From assembly GCA_046351595.1 (NCBI GenBank), contig JAXLYE010000006.1, positions 777,581-841,580 of the forward strand: 64,000 bases of DNA, written 5' to 3'. This document shows positions 1 to 8,843 of the stretch, in pieces. A program made the position numbers and the translations under genes. The stretch comes from JAXLYE01 sp046351595 (GTDB lineage Bacteria > Myxococcota_A > Polyangia > Palsa-1104 > JAEUJZ01). A model generated the notes under the pieces. It did not search any database and was not told the DNA's origin. It saw nothing but the letters and a program-made list of their open reading frames with translations. Position 1 is the stretch's first letter, and each line of letters begins with the position of its first letter.

Positions 1-1
1 G

Positions 2-319
2 ATCGAGACCTCGGGCGACGGCGCGGTCAACGTCTACAGCCGCATCCAGATGATGCTGTTCAAGGCCCGCGCCGCGGCCCGCGCCGAGTTCGACGCGACC
101 TGCGAGCAGCACGGCGTCACCCCCGAGGAGCTGCGCCTGTTCATGGCCGAGAACCGCGACCTCAAGAGCCCGCTGTTCTGGCCGCGGCACTACGTCAACG
201 CCACCGCCTCGGACGTGGTGCACGAGCTGGCGCCGCGCATGAAGGACTCGCTGCACACCGCCAAGCAGCTCGGCCGCCGCGTGCTCTCGCTGTTCTCGAC
301 GCAGCCCCAGGCCCACTAG
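2..319 (+). CDS. C-terminal part of an unrecognised protein
   Basis: An open frame runs into the window from the left edge and stops with TAG at 317-319; only the last 105 residues are visible. The piece is hydrophilic and helix-rich, with no membrane segment, lipobox or recognisable catalytic motif. It is rich in Ala, Arg and aromatic residues (for example FWPRHYVNATASD in the middle). Codon use is GC3-rich as in neighbouring genes, so I take it as truly coding. I do not recognise the family. It could be the tail of an enzyme or of a regulatory protein; the upstream part is needed to decide. Confidence 0.6.
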   Translation: METSGDGAVNVYSRIQMMLFKARAAARAEFDATCEQHGVTPEELRLFMAENRDLKSPLFWPRHYVNATASDVVHELAPRMKDSLHTAKQLGRRVLSLFSTQPQAH

Positions 320-453
320 CCGCTCCCGCTGGTCTGACGGGCCCTGCCGCCCCGCGCGCCGGGCCCGACTCCCCTTCCCTCTCCCTTGCCTCGCCCTCCC
401 TCTCGTTCTCGTTGACCCGGGAAAAGCGGCTGTGCTAACTACGTCCCGCTTCC

Positions 454-526
454 GGGCTTGTAGCTCAGTCGGTAGAGCAGTGGCCTTTTAAGCCATTGGC
501 CGTGGGTTCGAGTCCCACCGAGCCCA
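454..526 (+). tRNA. tRNA-Lys (anticodon UUU)
   Basis: A complete cloverleaf can be folded. The acceptor stem GGGCTTG (454-460) pairs with CGAGCCC (519-525), with one G-U pair. The D-stem is GCTC/GAGC (463-466/475-478). The anticodon stem GTGGC/GCCAT (480-484/492-496) closes a 7-base loop CTTTTAA with anticodon TTT at 487-489. The T-arm is GTGGG TTCGAGT CCCAC. The discriminator is A526, followed by CCG, so the CCA end is not fully encoded. The sequence is close to bacterial lysine tRNAs. It stands alone, about 130 bases after the preceding gene. Confidence 0.97.
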
Positions 527-724
527 CCGTCGGAAGATTCGCGTCCAGGAGCCCGCTCGTCGGGCGCCTTGGCGCGGCACGCCGTCGCGGCCGTCGCTGC
601 GGTCGCCGCGTGCAGGGACCGGGCGACCGCTGACTCGCCGGGCGGGACCGACGAGCTTGCGCGGGCCGCGGATCACACGGCCTGATGCCGACCGCGCCTG
701 CTCGCTCCCTCTCTCTGTCCTTCT

Positions 725-1186
725 TCAGCTCCCGGCCGCAGAGTTGTCGCGGGTCGTGCGCCGGAGGCGGCGGCGCTCGAGCCGGTTGGCGATCCCGATG
801 AGGATCAGGAAGAAGACCGCCCCGTAGGCTTGATTCAGCTCGAATCCACCGATCGAGGGCATCCGGTGATAACCGCCCAGGTCGGCGTCATAAAACGCGG
901 TCCCGGGAAAGAAGATACCGGGGAGCAGGCAGACCCAGTACAGCGACGCAAACAGCGACGCCATGTCGAGCCGGAAGAGGCGCCCTCTGGCCTCGCTCCG
1001 GCCTAGCAGCAGCCACAGAGAGACGGCTGCGCTCACAGAGGCCAGCACCATCGTCTGCGCATTGTGGAACTTGGCGTGCGGCGGCCAGTTCGGGTTGTAG
1101 ATGTGGGTCGCATTCCAGTCCGCAACGTAGGCGCCTATCCCGGTAAAGACGGCGACCAGAGAGAGGATGATTCGCCCGATGGTCAT
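725..1186 (-). CDS. Small integral membrane protein, unknown function
   Basis: A 153-residue protein with four likely membrane segments: residues about 3-22, 44-62, 78-96 and 122-138. The tail after the last helix is Arg-rich and presumably cytoplasmic. Between helices 1 and 2 lies a conserved-looking stretch (DWNATHIYNPNWPP, then KFHNAQ). This pattern resembles small DUF-type membrane proteins (possibly the DUF6640 group), but I cannot confirm the family. The start ATG at 1186 is the first in frame. It is transcribed away from the FAD enzyme at 1424, with about 240 bases between the two starts. No function can be assigned. Confidence 0.75.
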   Translation of the reverse strand: MTIGRIILSLVAVFTGIGAYVADWNATHIYNPNWPPHAKFHNAQTMVLASVSAAVSLWLLLGRSEARGRLFRLDMASLFASLYWVCLLPGIFFPGTAFYDADLGGYHRMPSIGGFELNQAYGAVFFLILIGIANRLERRRLRRTTRDNSAAGS

Positions 1187-1423
1187 GGTTCGGCGGCTCC
1201 CACGGCGGAGGTCTGTGCCGCGGCTCGGAGCCGCCCGCTCGGCATCGGAAGAGGGGGCCCGTCGGGGTCGGCGGCCGACGGGGTCGATGCGGGCGGAGCG
1301 CCGGGCGCCGCAGTCGGTGAGGGTCGTTCACGACTATACTCGGCCTGGCCGGATGGACGCGACAGGCGCCGCTGAGGTCACAGAGTGCTCCTCGCGCCCG
1401 GTCGCCAGGCGGCAGGGTTGTGC

Positions 1424-2881
1424 ATGCACGCTGAGCTCCCGAATGAAGTCGACGTCGTCCTCATCGGCGGCGGTCTCGCCGGGCTGACCTGCGCCGTGGT
1501 GCTCGCAGAGCGCGGCGTACGCGTCGCCGTGCTCGAGCGGGATCGCCGCCTCGGCGGGCGCGCACAGAGCTACCGCGATCAGCAGACCGCGGATCCGGTC
1601 CACCTCGGACCGCACATCCTGCTCTCGGCCTATCCCAACATGCGCGCGCTGCTGCGGCGCCTCGGCACCGAAGATCGCATCCGCTGGATGGATGAGCGGT
1701 TCATCTCCCTGGTCGAGGGGACGAGCTGTTATCCGGTTACGTCCGATCCGCGCCTGCCGCCCCCGCTGCACTTCCTGCCGAGCTTCCGCGTGGCCCCGGG
1801 GCTGTCGCGGCGGGACCTGCTGTCGAACGCGCGCGTCGTCTGGACGGCGCTGCGCCTGGGCGCTAGCGAGCTTGCGGCGCTCGACGACGAGATCGCACTC
1901 TCGTGGCTGCGCCGGATGGGCGTTACCGAGGCGGCGATCGAGCGCTCGTGGTCCTTCATCGCGCTGTCGATCCTCAACGTGCCGCTCGAGCTCTGCTCTG
2001 CCGGCGCGCTGCTCCGGTTCTTTCGCCGCCTGATCGGCCACAACGACATCCGCATCGGCCTCCCCACCTGCGGGCTCGGTGACCTGTTCGCGCCGCAGGC
2101 CGAGGCGTTGCTGCGCGCGCGACAGAGCGTCGCGGCGACGGACGTCACGGTGCAGTCGATCCTCACCGACGGTCCACGGGCCGTGGGAGTGCGCCTGGCC
2201 GACGGGCGGACGATCAAGGCACGGTGGGTGGTGTCCACGGTTCCCCCCGCGAACCTGCGGCCCTTGATCCCCGAGGCGTGGCAGAGCGCGCGGATCTTCA
2301 CGGACCTTGTGCACTTCGTGCCCTGCCCCTACATCAGCACGTGCCTGTGGTTCGACGGGAAGCTGAGCGATCACGCCTTCTGGGCGCGCCTGCCGGCGCC
2401 AGGAGACTTCAACTGCGACTTCTATGACCTGTCGAACCTGCCGCCCGGCTGGCCGACGGATCGCTCGATCATCACGAGCAACATCATCTGGTCGCACCGC
2501 GCGGCCGAGCTGACGGACGCGCAGATCATCGCGCAGACGCGGCGTGAGCTCGCCGAGTTCCTGCCCGCCGCGGCGACGACGCCGCTGCGGCACGCGGTCG
2601 TCCACCGCATCCCCCTGGCCGTGCACTGTCCGTTCCCCGGGATCGAGCGCCGCCGGCCGGATCCGGTGACTCCGTTCGCGGGGCTGCTGGTGGCCGGGGA
2701 CTGGGTGAAGACCGGCGTGCCGGCGAGCATGGAGGGCGCCTGCCGCTCCGGGCACCTCGCCGCGCAGGCGATCCTCGAATCGCGCGGCGAGCCGGTGAAG
2801 CTCGTGCACGACGTCCCCGAGTTCACCGGAATCTCACGCCTCATCGTCGAGGTCTCGCGGGCGCTGCGGCACGCCCCGTGA
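1424..2881 (+). CDS. FAD-dependent desaturase/dehydroxylase (HpnE / phytoene desaturase-like)
   Basis: A 485-residue flavoprotein of the amine-oxidase/phytoene-desaturase superfamily. The N-terminus holds the Rossmann FAD motif (VVLIGGGLAGLTCAVVLAER, residues about 11-30) followed by the acidic LERD and the GGRAQS flavin-contact motif. The C-terminus has the typical FAD-closing segment (GLLVAGDWVKTGVPASMEGA). The length and the HxxPPLHFLPSF-type middle part resemble squalene-associated FAD desaturases such as hydroxysqualene dehydroxylase HpnE, but no hopanoid or carotenoid genes lie nearby, so the substrate is inferred only as an isoprenoid. I chose ATG 1424 because GTG 1385 would add 13 residues ahead of the expected beta strand. 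It is monocistronic as seen here, facing the GH43 gene tail-to-tail. Confidence 0.9.
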   Translation: MHAELPNEVDVVLIGGGLAGLTCAVVLAERGVRVAVLERDRRLGGRAQSYRDQQTADPVHLGPHILLSAYPNMRALLRRLGTEDRIRWMDERFISLVEGTSCYPVTSDPRLPPPLHFLPSFRVAPGLSRRDLLSNARVVWTALRLGASELAALDDEIALSWLRRMGVTEAAIERSWSFIALSILNVPLELCSAGALLRFFRRLIGHNDIRIGLPTCGLGDLFAPQAEALLRARQSVAATDVTVQSILTDGPRAVGVRLADGRTIKARWVVSTVPPANLRPLIPEAWQSARIFTDLVHFVPCPYISTCLWFDGKLSDHAFWARLPAPGDFNCDFYDLSNLPPGWPTDRSIITSNIIWSHRAAELTDAQIIAQTRRELAEFLPAAATTPLRHAVVHRIPLAVHCPFPGIERRRPDPVTPFAGLLVAGDWVKTGVPASMEGACRSGHLAAQAILESRGEPVKLVHDVPEFTGISRLIVEVSRALRHAP

Positions 2882-2957
2882 GCGGGCCGCCCCCTTCCCT
2901 ACCCTTCGACGGACTGCGCCGGCCTCTTGAGCCGGCCGTATGGGCTCTGCGGCGGCA

Positions 2958-4976
2958 TCAGGACACCGCCACCTCGGCCAGGGCGAAGTAGTAGCCGCCC
3001 TGCTGGAAGCGCAGGCTGGTGGCGCGGATGCGCACGTAACGTGCCGTCACCGCGGCCGGCAGGGCGAGGATCTGGGCGGCGCCGGTCGTAGGCTCGGCGT
3101 GGGCGGTCAGACGAAGCTGCGCGGTCCAGGTCGCACCGTCGCTCGAGGTTTCGATGGTGAAGTCGCTGGGGAAGTTCTCTCCGGTGTTCGGCGGATCGTT
3201 GCGCGGGTACAGAGTGAGGCGGCGGATCGTGCGCCGCGAGCCCAGATCAACCACCAGCGTCTCGGCGTGGTTGCTCGCGGCCGCGCGCGTCGAGCTCACC
3301 CAGCCCAGCTGGCCCGCGCGCGAGTCGGTGAGTCCGTCCGCTACCTTGGGCAGCGACCACCCGTACCCCTCGGTCGAGGAGCTGGCCCACACGGCCGCGC
3401 CGCCGGCCAGGTTGGACTCTGCCGCGGTCGTGCGCACCGTGGTTTCGAACTTCAGATCGCGGGCCGGCTCCTGCTGCCAGGTGCCGAATCCGTACCCGAT
3501 CCACGCGGCCTGCCCGCCAGGATAGGGGTTGCTGTCATCGTAGACCCAGCCGTAGCACCCGCGCGTCGCCGTCGAGGAGACGACGATTCCGTACTGGGTC
3601 CCGGCGCTGACTGCGATCTCCGGGAAGACGGTGACCCGGTGCGGGGACCACAGGACCTCGCTGGCGGAAACGGTTTCGCTGCTCAGGGTGCTGCGCGGGG
3701 CGCCGGCCGCGTCCAGGCTCACCACGCTGATCGTCACGCCAGCGTCGACCGAGGTGGTGTCGGTGCCCTTCTGGTAGAGCGTCATCGAGACGGTGCTCAG
3801 GGTCCCGCTGCGCGAGGCGGTGAAGGTCTGCAGGCGGCGGCTGCCGCCGTCGCGGATCTCGCACGCGCCGTTGGTCGTGAAGCGGGTCTGTCCGGAGGTC
3901 TGATCGAGATCGGGAGCAGGCCGCAGCGCGCCGGGGCTGGCCCCGCTGAGCGTGAGGCTGACCGTGCGCGCGCAGGACAGGGTCTGGATGGAGCCGTCGG
4001 CGCGGAACGCCAGCGGCCCCCAGAAGTAGTTGGCCAGCGCCTCGTTGTAACTGCCGTTCCACTGATCGCTCTGGAACAGGTAGACCGGACCGGAGGGAGT
4101 GTCGATCGCAGACACCTTGCGCGGCTGGCCGCTGCAGGAGTCAGCGCTGATCTGGCGCTCGGCCGACCACCGGCCCAAGAGCGCGCTGGCCGACCGATAC
4201 CGCGTCGCCGCCGGGCAGTACGCGCACAGCGGTCCGTACACGACGTAGTAAAGGCCCGCCCGCGCAAACAGAGCGGTCCCTTCGCCGACCGCGCCGGTGT
4301 CGACATAGACGCCGCTGCCGCTGGTGAACGTGCTGTTGAGCCGCTCGACATAGATGTGCCGATCGTTGTTGTTCGAGAACCCGATATAGGCGCTGCCGTC
4401 GGCGTCGAGCAGCAGATCGAAGTCTCCCTGCGCCGGCGGTCTGGCCACGGTGGCATACCCGATCTCGGTGAAGGGTCCGACGGGCCGATCGGCGCGCAGC
4501 ACGTAGTAGCGGCCGTCGGTCAGGATCCACAGCACGTAGTCGTCCGTGGCCCGTCGGTAGAGGACGTGCGGCTCCCAGCACCCGCCGGTCCCTCCCGAGG
4601 ACTTGCAGGCGTCGCGCCAGAACGCCGTCGTCACATCGAACAGCGGGCCCTCGGGAGTCCAGTGGACCAGGTCGGCAGAGGAGTACGCCTTCAGCCCGCA
4701 GGGCGGGCGCGGCGTCGGGCTGGCGGAGCTGTAGAACCATCCGCAGCTCTGGTCTTCTCCGTACAGGTAGTAGGTCGCGCCGAACTTGTGGATGCCGCTG
4801 CCGTGCGCGTTGATGGCGTTGCCCTGGGTGTCGTAGCGGGTGATCTGGTTGCCGCTGCCGTCGGCGTTGACGAGCGTCACCGCGGCATCCGCGCACACGC
4901 GAGCAGGTCCGCCGAGCAGGACGACAGCGACGAGGGCAGCGAGCAGCAGGCGCGCCGAGGATCGGGTCAAGTGCAT
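2958..4976 (-). CDS. Secreted GH43 glycosidase (exo-beta-1,3-galactanase-like) with CBM32/discoidin domain
   Basis: A 672-residue exported enzyme. Residues 1-30 form a Sec signal peptide (Arg-containing start, Leu/Ala/Val-rich core, cleavage near ARVCADA). Residues about 35-340 form a five-bladed GH43 domain; the stretch DTQGNAINAHGSG followed by YYLYGE is typical of the galactanase-like GH43 subgroup. The middle region (about 350-510) is a beta-sandwich of unknown class. The last 140 residues are an F5/8 type C (discoidin, CBM32-like) domain, with the DLGSRRTIRRLTLYPR strand and the ending ARYVRIRAT. It probably cleaves galactan-type side chains in plant or algal polysaccharide outside the cell. 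A good AGGA site lies 6 bases before the ATG. It is monocistronic, convergent with the FAD enzyme. Confidence 0.9.
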   Translation of the reverse strand: MHLTRSSARLLLAALVAVVLLGGPARVCADAAVTLVNADGSGNQITRYDTQGNAINAHGSGIHKFGATYYLYGEDQSCGWFYSSASPTPRPPCGLKAYSSADLVHWTPEGPLFDVTTAFWRDACKSSGGTGGCWEPHVLYRRATDDYVLWILTDGRYYVLRADRPVGPFTEIGYATVARPPAQGDFDLLLDADGSAYIGFSNNNDRHIYVERLNSTFTSGSGVYVDTGAVGEGTALFARAGLYYVVYGPLCAYCPAATRYRSASALLGRWSAERQISADSCSGQPRKVSAIDTPSGPVYLFQSDQWNGSYNEALANYFWGPLAFRADGSIQTLSCARTVSLTLSGASPGALRPAPDLDQTSGQTRFTTNGACEIRDGGSRRLQTFTASRSGTLSTVSMTLYQKGTDTTSVDAGVTISVVSLDAAGAPRSTLSSETVSASEVLWSPHRVTVFPEIAVSAGTQYGIVVSSTATRGCYGWVYDDSNPYPGGQAAWIGYGFGTWQQEPARDLKFETTVRTTAAESNLAGGAAVWASSSTEGYGWSLPKVADGLTDSRAGQLGWVSSTRAAASNHAETLVVDLGSRRTIRRLTLYPRNDPPNTGENFPSDFTIETSSDGATWTAQLRLTAHAEPTTGAAQILALPAAVTARYVRIRATSLRFQQGGYYFALAEVAVS

Positions 4977-5070
4977 GAAATTTCCTGTGTTGGGGCTGGC
5001 GTCACCGCACAGACGGCGGCCTGCCGAGCCACATGTCTTTTACCGTTCCTATCACGGCTCCCTGATCAGC

Positions 5071-5117
5071 AGACAGACTTGCGGACAGACTCGCAGACCA
5101 GCGCGCAGACAGGCCCG
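5071..5117. repeat. Short degenerate 12-bp tandem repeat upstream of the GH43 gene
   Basis: Between the GH43 start (4976) and the histidine kinase stop (5178), a unit resembling CAGACTTGCGGA is repeated about four times with changes. It lies in the 5' region of the GH43 gene. No role is known. It is one of several 12-bp micro-tandem arrays in the window. Confidence 0.6.
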
Positions 5118-5177
5118 GCGACGGGGTATAAGACGGGTCGCGGTCGCGGTCGCGCCCAGCGCCCGGCCTCCGCACCG

Positions 5178-6422
5178 TCAGGCGGCCGGCTCGATGGGCA
5201 GGGTCAGTCGGAAGCACGCGCCGTGGCCGGGCTGCGAGCGCACGGTCAGCTCGCCGCCGTGCGCGTGCGCGATCCGCCGGGCCAGGTACAGACCGAGCCC
5301 CAGCCCCGGCGAGCCGCGCGTCTTGACGAAGCGCTCGAACAGGTTCGGCAGGAGCTCCTGCGGCACCCCCGGTCCCTGATCCGTCACCTCGAGGATCGCC
5401 TGCCGCTGCGCGGTTTCGTGCTGCACCTCGGCCCGCACCTCGACGATCACGGGGCGCCCGCGCGGCGAGTAGCGGATGGCGTTGCCGATGAGGTTCTCGA
5501 GCAGGTGGCGCAGCCGCTCCGGATCCGCGTGCGTGACGAGCTCCGTCGGGCCCGTCACCTGCACACCGACCTCGGGGGTGCCGAGCGACTGCGCGATCTC
5601 CTGCGCCAGCGACACCAGCTCGACCGGCACCGGCTGCAGCGCGAACAGGCCCTGCTCCAGGCGGCCGACGTCGAGCAGATCCGAGATCATGCGCGACAGC
5701 CGCTCCAGGGCGAAGACGGCCATCTCGGCGTCCTTGATGTCGCTCGACCGCGACTCCCGCACCGCGCGCAGGCGCAATAGCTCGATGCGCCCGCGCAGCG
5801 GGCCCAGGTAGTTCCGCAGATCGTGCGCAAGGATCAGCACCAGCTCGTCCGCGGCCGCGCGGCGCCCCCGCTCCAGCGCGGCATTGGCCATGGCCTCGAC
5901 GAGCTCGGCCCGGTGCGCGACCGCGCCGACGCAGCGCGAGACAGCCAGCAGGAAGCGCAGATCCTCGGCCGTGAAAAAATCGGGGGTCTGGGACTGCGCG
6001 CTGAGCACGCCGCGCCGCTCGCCCGCGACCTCCAGCGGCACCGCGATGTGCGAGCGCACGCCGAGCGCGTGGACGATCCCGGGGACCTCGTTCCTGTCCT
6101 CATCGACGTGGCCGCTGAGGTAGTTGTTGCCCGAGGTGTAGACCTCGACCACGGAGCCGCGGTTGGCGAGCGGCAGCACGTCGAGCCCCTGCGCCAGCTG
6201 GAGCTGGCTGAGCGGCGTGTCGCTGCTGCCCATCGCGCGCAGCGTATTCTTCAGCGGGTCGTACAGGAACGCGTCGACCTTCTCGGCATGGAGCGCCTGG
6301 TGGATGAGCTGCGTGGCCTGGTTCAGCGCGGTCCGCAGATCGACGGCCGGGAGCTCCAGGAGCTGCTCGAGCGTGCGCAGCAGCTGCTGATACAAACGGT
6401 CGGGTTCATTGGCTGGCGTCAT
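5178..6422 (-). CDS. GAF-domain sensor histidine kinase
   Basis: A 414-residue soluble kinase without membrane segments. Residues about 27-180 form a GAF sensor domain (segments AVPLEVAGERRGVLSAQS and FFTAEDLRFLLAVS). The HisKA helix carries the phospho-acceptor His200 in LAHDLRNYLGPL. The HATPase domain follows with N-box (ENLIGNAIRYSP, about 309-320), G1 (DQGPGVP, about 348) and G2 (GLGLGLY, about 373). It senses a cytoplasmic or diffusible signal and passes phosphate to a response regulator. No regulator gene adjoins it, so it is an orphan kinase here; the orphan regulator at 35.2 kb is a distant possibility only. The start ATG at 6422 has GAGGG 6 bases upstream. Confidence 0.93.
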   Translation of the reverse strand: MTPANEPDRLYQQLLRTLEQLLELPAVDLRTALNQATQLIHQALHAEKVDAFLYDPLKNTLRAMGSSDTPLSQLQLAQGLDVLPLANRGSVVEVYTSGNNYLSGHVDEDRNEVPGIVHALGVRSHIAVPLEVAGERRGVLSAQSQTPDFFTAEDLRFLLAVSRCVGAVAHRAELVEAMANAALERGRRAAADELVLILAHDLRNYLGPLRGRIELLRLRAVRESRSSDIKDAEMAVFALERLSRMISDLLDVGRLEQGLFALQPVPVELVSLAQEIAQSLGTPEVGVQVTGPTELVTHADPERLRHLLENLIGNAIRYSPRGRPVIVEVRAEVQHETAQRQAILEVTDQGPGVPQELLPNLFERFVKTRGSPGLGLGLYLARRIAHAHGGELTVRSQPGHGACFRLTLPIEPAA

Positions 6423-6664
6423 GGCGGCCCTCTCTTCTGCTCTACGCCGCTGCGGCGGGTCCGGCCACCGACATGTGACTCCCGGGGTTCATTTCGCAGC
6501 GCGGCGCAGGCGCGGCCAGCGCCCGCAGGCCCACGACCGCGCCAGCAGAGCGGAAATGCCGAGTCCGGCAGAGGGCTCCGGCCGGGCCCATGGCCGTGCT
6601 TGAACGAAACCGCGCCCCACAAGAAATACGGATCGGTGCGGGTCCGGTGCGGTCCTGTCGTTCA

Positions 6665-6703
6665 GGGAGAAGAATCTCCCCTCATCGAGCAAAGCTCGAT
6701 GAG
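6665..6703. other. Two abutting perfect stem-loops in a 387-bp gap
   Basis: GGGAGA(AGAA)TCTCCC at 6665-6680 is followed at once by CTCATCGAGC(AAA)GCTCGATGAG at 6681-6703. Both stems are perfect (6 and 10 bp). They lie about 107 bases after the GH6 stop and about 240 bases before the histidine kinase start, both on the minus strand. No T-run follows on the minus strand, so a classical intrinsic terminator is doubtful; a transcript-stabilising or attenuating element is equally possible. Nothing else was seen in the 6423-6809 gap. Confidence 0.65.
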
Positions 6704-6809
6704 CGTCCCCTCTTTGGTGCGGGTATCCCGCCGCTCTCGAGTCGGGAGGCCCTCGCTCCGCCGCCACCCGCACCTACTGCAGAACTTCAGGTCTCATCTG
6801 GGGCGTGGT

Positions 6810-8054
6810 TTAGGAGCCCGGCGTGCCCTGCGGCGGCAGCGGCGCCAGGCGCAGGCGCCCGAGCAGGCTGCCGGAGCCGGTCGCCGCGCCCCCGCTCGGG
6901 ACGGAGCCGGTGCCGCCCGCGGTCGCCGCGCCGCCCGAGGTTCCGGGTGTGCTGGCGGGGCGGGCGCCTTCGCTGCGGGCCAGGCCGAGGGCGTACTCGG
7001 GCCAGAAGGTGCCGGCGCGCGGGCCGCCGTTGGCGGTGCCGTCGGACTCGCCGGGGTGCTTGACCCACAAGAAGGCGTCGGCCAGCGGGTGTCCGGTCTG
7101 GGTGGTGGGGCGCTGGCCGAGCGCGCGGCCGGCGGGGTTGATGGGCTGCCGATCCGCCGCCGGCCCGAGCCCGTTGCGCGAGGTGTCGACGACGAAGTGC
7201 TTGCCGCCGACCTGCGCCGACAGCGCCTCGCCGTACGCCAGGTTGGCCTCGGTGGTAAAGAAGTTCGAGACGTTGAGGGCGAAGCCGTCCGCGCCCTGCA
7301 CGCCGGCCTGGTTGAGGCGCTGGCCCATCTCGGCCGGCTGCTTCCACTCGGGGTTGCCGGCGTCGAGGTACACGGTGGCGCCAGACTGCTTGAGCTTGGC
7401 CACGGCCTCGCGCAAGAGGGCATAGCGCTCCTCGCGCAGGGCCGGCGGCAGCCCGTCGGCCTGGGCGAGCGCGTCCGGCTCCAGGATGACCACGGCCGGG
7501 CCGCCGCCCTCCTTCACGCCGCGAGCGAGCTTGTCGAGCCAGGCGCGGTACTGGGCCGCGGCGTCGGCGCCCCCGGCCGAGTGCTGGCCGAGATCGCGGT
7601 GCGGGATGTTGTAGGCGACGAAGACCGGGGTGGTCCCCTGGGCGCGGGCGGCCGTGACCTGGCCGCGTACGTCCGCGGTCACGTCGGGGTTCCACTCGCC
7701 GAGCCAGGTGGCCTGCGGCGTGCTCGCGATCTTCTGCAGCTGCGCGGCGTCGTCGGGCCGGCTGGTCCGCCAGGAGGCGGCCTGGCGCTGCGCCGCAGAG
7801 CCCGGGGCCAGGTAGAGGCCGCGACCGGCCAGCGGGTTGCCCGCGGCAGCACCCGGCGCCGGAGCTGCGGCCGCGTGCCCGGGCTCGGTCCAGTGCGAGA
7901 GCAGCGGCGGCGCGTGCGCCGAGCCCGCGGCCGGCGCTGCGTGCTGGCCGTCGGCGGCGAGGTCGGGCGCGGCCGGCGCGGGCGGCTGCGGCGCGGGGCT
8001 CTGGGCCTCCAGGCTGCCGATGGGTGCGTGGGGTCGCTCTTGCAGGCCGGGCAT
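6810..8054 (-). CDS. Glycoside hydrolase family 6 (endoglucanase/cellobiohydrolase)
   Basis: A 414-residue GH6 enzyme that hydrolyses beta-1,4-glucan by inversion. Family motifs occur in order: VFVAYNIPHRDLG, VVILEPDAL (catalytic-acid region), ATVYLDAGNPEW, FALNVSNFF, FVVDTSRNG and FLWVKHPGESDG. The first about 90 residues are a Pro/Ala-rich linker-like region, and the last about 50 are Gly/Ser/Thr-rich. I chose ATG 8054 because GAGGG lies 7 bases upstream and the longer frame would run into the divergent STAS gene. With this start there is no Sec or Tat signal peptide, which is odd for a cellulase. The enzyme may use another export route or be released by lysis. It is divergent from the STAS gene, with 177 bases between the starts. 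Confidence 0.92.
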   Translation of the reverse strand: MPGLQERPHAPIGSLEAQSPAPQPPAPAAPDLAADGQHAAPAAGSAHAPPLLSHWTEPGHAAAAPAPGAAAGNPLAGRGLYLAPGSAAQRQAASWRTSRPDDAAQLQKIASTPQATWLGEWNPDVTADVRGQVTAARAQGTTPVFVAYNIPHRDLGQHSAGGADAAAQYRAWLDKLARGVKEGGGPAVVILEPDALAQADGLPPALREERYALLREAVAKLKQSGATVYLDAGNPEWKQPAEMGQRLNQAGVQGADGFALNVSNFFTTEANLAYGEALSAQVGGKHFVVDTSRNGLGPAADRQPINPAGRALGQRPTTQTGHPLADAFLWVKHPGESDGTANGGPRAGTFWPEYALGLARSEGARPASTPGTSGGAATAGGTGSVPSGGAATGSGSLLGRLRLAPLPPQGTPGS

Positions 8055-8231
8055 GGATTCCCTCGCTGACGGTGACGGAGGCAGAAGGCCCGACTCGTAT
8101 TTTCGCGCCGCCGCCGTCGGGAGTTGCGGGGCCGCGGCACCCACAGGCCGACGCCGCCCGCGCCGGCCGGTCATGTAAAGCCGGTGTAAAGTCGACGGTG
8201 CGCGCACCGGCCGCGTGCTACTCCTTGCAAC

Positions 8232-8645
8232 ATGAGCGTGATCAGGGAGTACCTCTTGAGTCATGCCGATGTGCGCGTCGAAGAGGACCTGGTGTCGGTC
8301 CGGCTGCACGGCGGCATGACCCAGGAACAGATTCCGCACTCACGGGCGCTCTTGCACGAGCTGCATGAGCAGCCGGGCGGGCTGTTCCTCCTGCTCGACC
8401 TGAAGGAAGCAGAGCGCGCATCCCCCTCCCTGCGGCGCGCGATGTCGCAGATCTTCTCGGAGGTGGCGCCGACGGCGATGGCGGTCTACGGGGCGAACCT
8501 GGAGCAGCGCGCGGCGCACGAGCTGCTCATGGGCGCGGTGGCCGGGCTGAGCGGCCGACGCCCCAACGTCGCCTACTTCCCGAGCGAAGCCGAGGCGCGG
8601 GAGTGGCTCGTGAGCGAGCGCCGGCGCATGAAGTCTCCGGCCTGA
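8232..8645 (+). CDS. STAS/SpoIIAA-like small protein
   Basis: A 137-residue protein with the alternating beta-alpha pattern of SpoIIAA/STAS-like folds: an initial strand (VRVEEDLVSVRLHGGMTQEQ), a central strand with FLLLDLKEAERASPSLRRAM, and a closing segment ending in NVAYFPSEAEAREWLVSE. This last pattern (F-x-x-E-x-E-A-x-x-W-L) is common in SpoIIAA-like proteins of delta-proteobacteria. No Ser/Thr phospho-acceptor motif of anti-anti-sigma factors is clear. It probably binds a small ligand, lipid or partner protein. The ATG at 8232 is the only sensible start. It is divergently transcribed from the GH6 gene. Confidence 0.8.
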   Translation: MSVIREYLLSHADVRVEEDLVSVRLHGGMTQEQIPHSRALLHELHEQPGGLFLLLDLKEAERASPSLRRAMSQIFSEVAPTAMAVYGANLEQRAAHELLMGAVAGLSGRRPNVAYFPSEAEAREWLVSERRRMKSPA

Positions 8646-8843
8646 TCGAAAAGGTGGAGCCGCGCAGTACCGGAACCCCGATCGCAGTCCGGGAGCGCAC
8701 TCTGGGAGGCGCTTTTCCGACGGACCGCGAAGCGGAATTACATATTATTTCACTGCCAGTTCAATAATTACGGCAGACGTCCGTGCGGACTGGCTCCGCG
8801 CTCCGCTCTGCTTGCGGCAGACCGACGCAGCGGGCCGGCGCGC

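Noticed and set aside
2940..5780. 946-residue plus-strand open frame
   Set aside because: Antisense to the GH43 and histidine kinase genes; low-complexity Arg/Gly composition and no domains.
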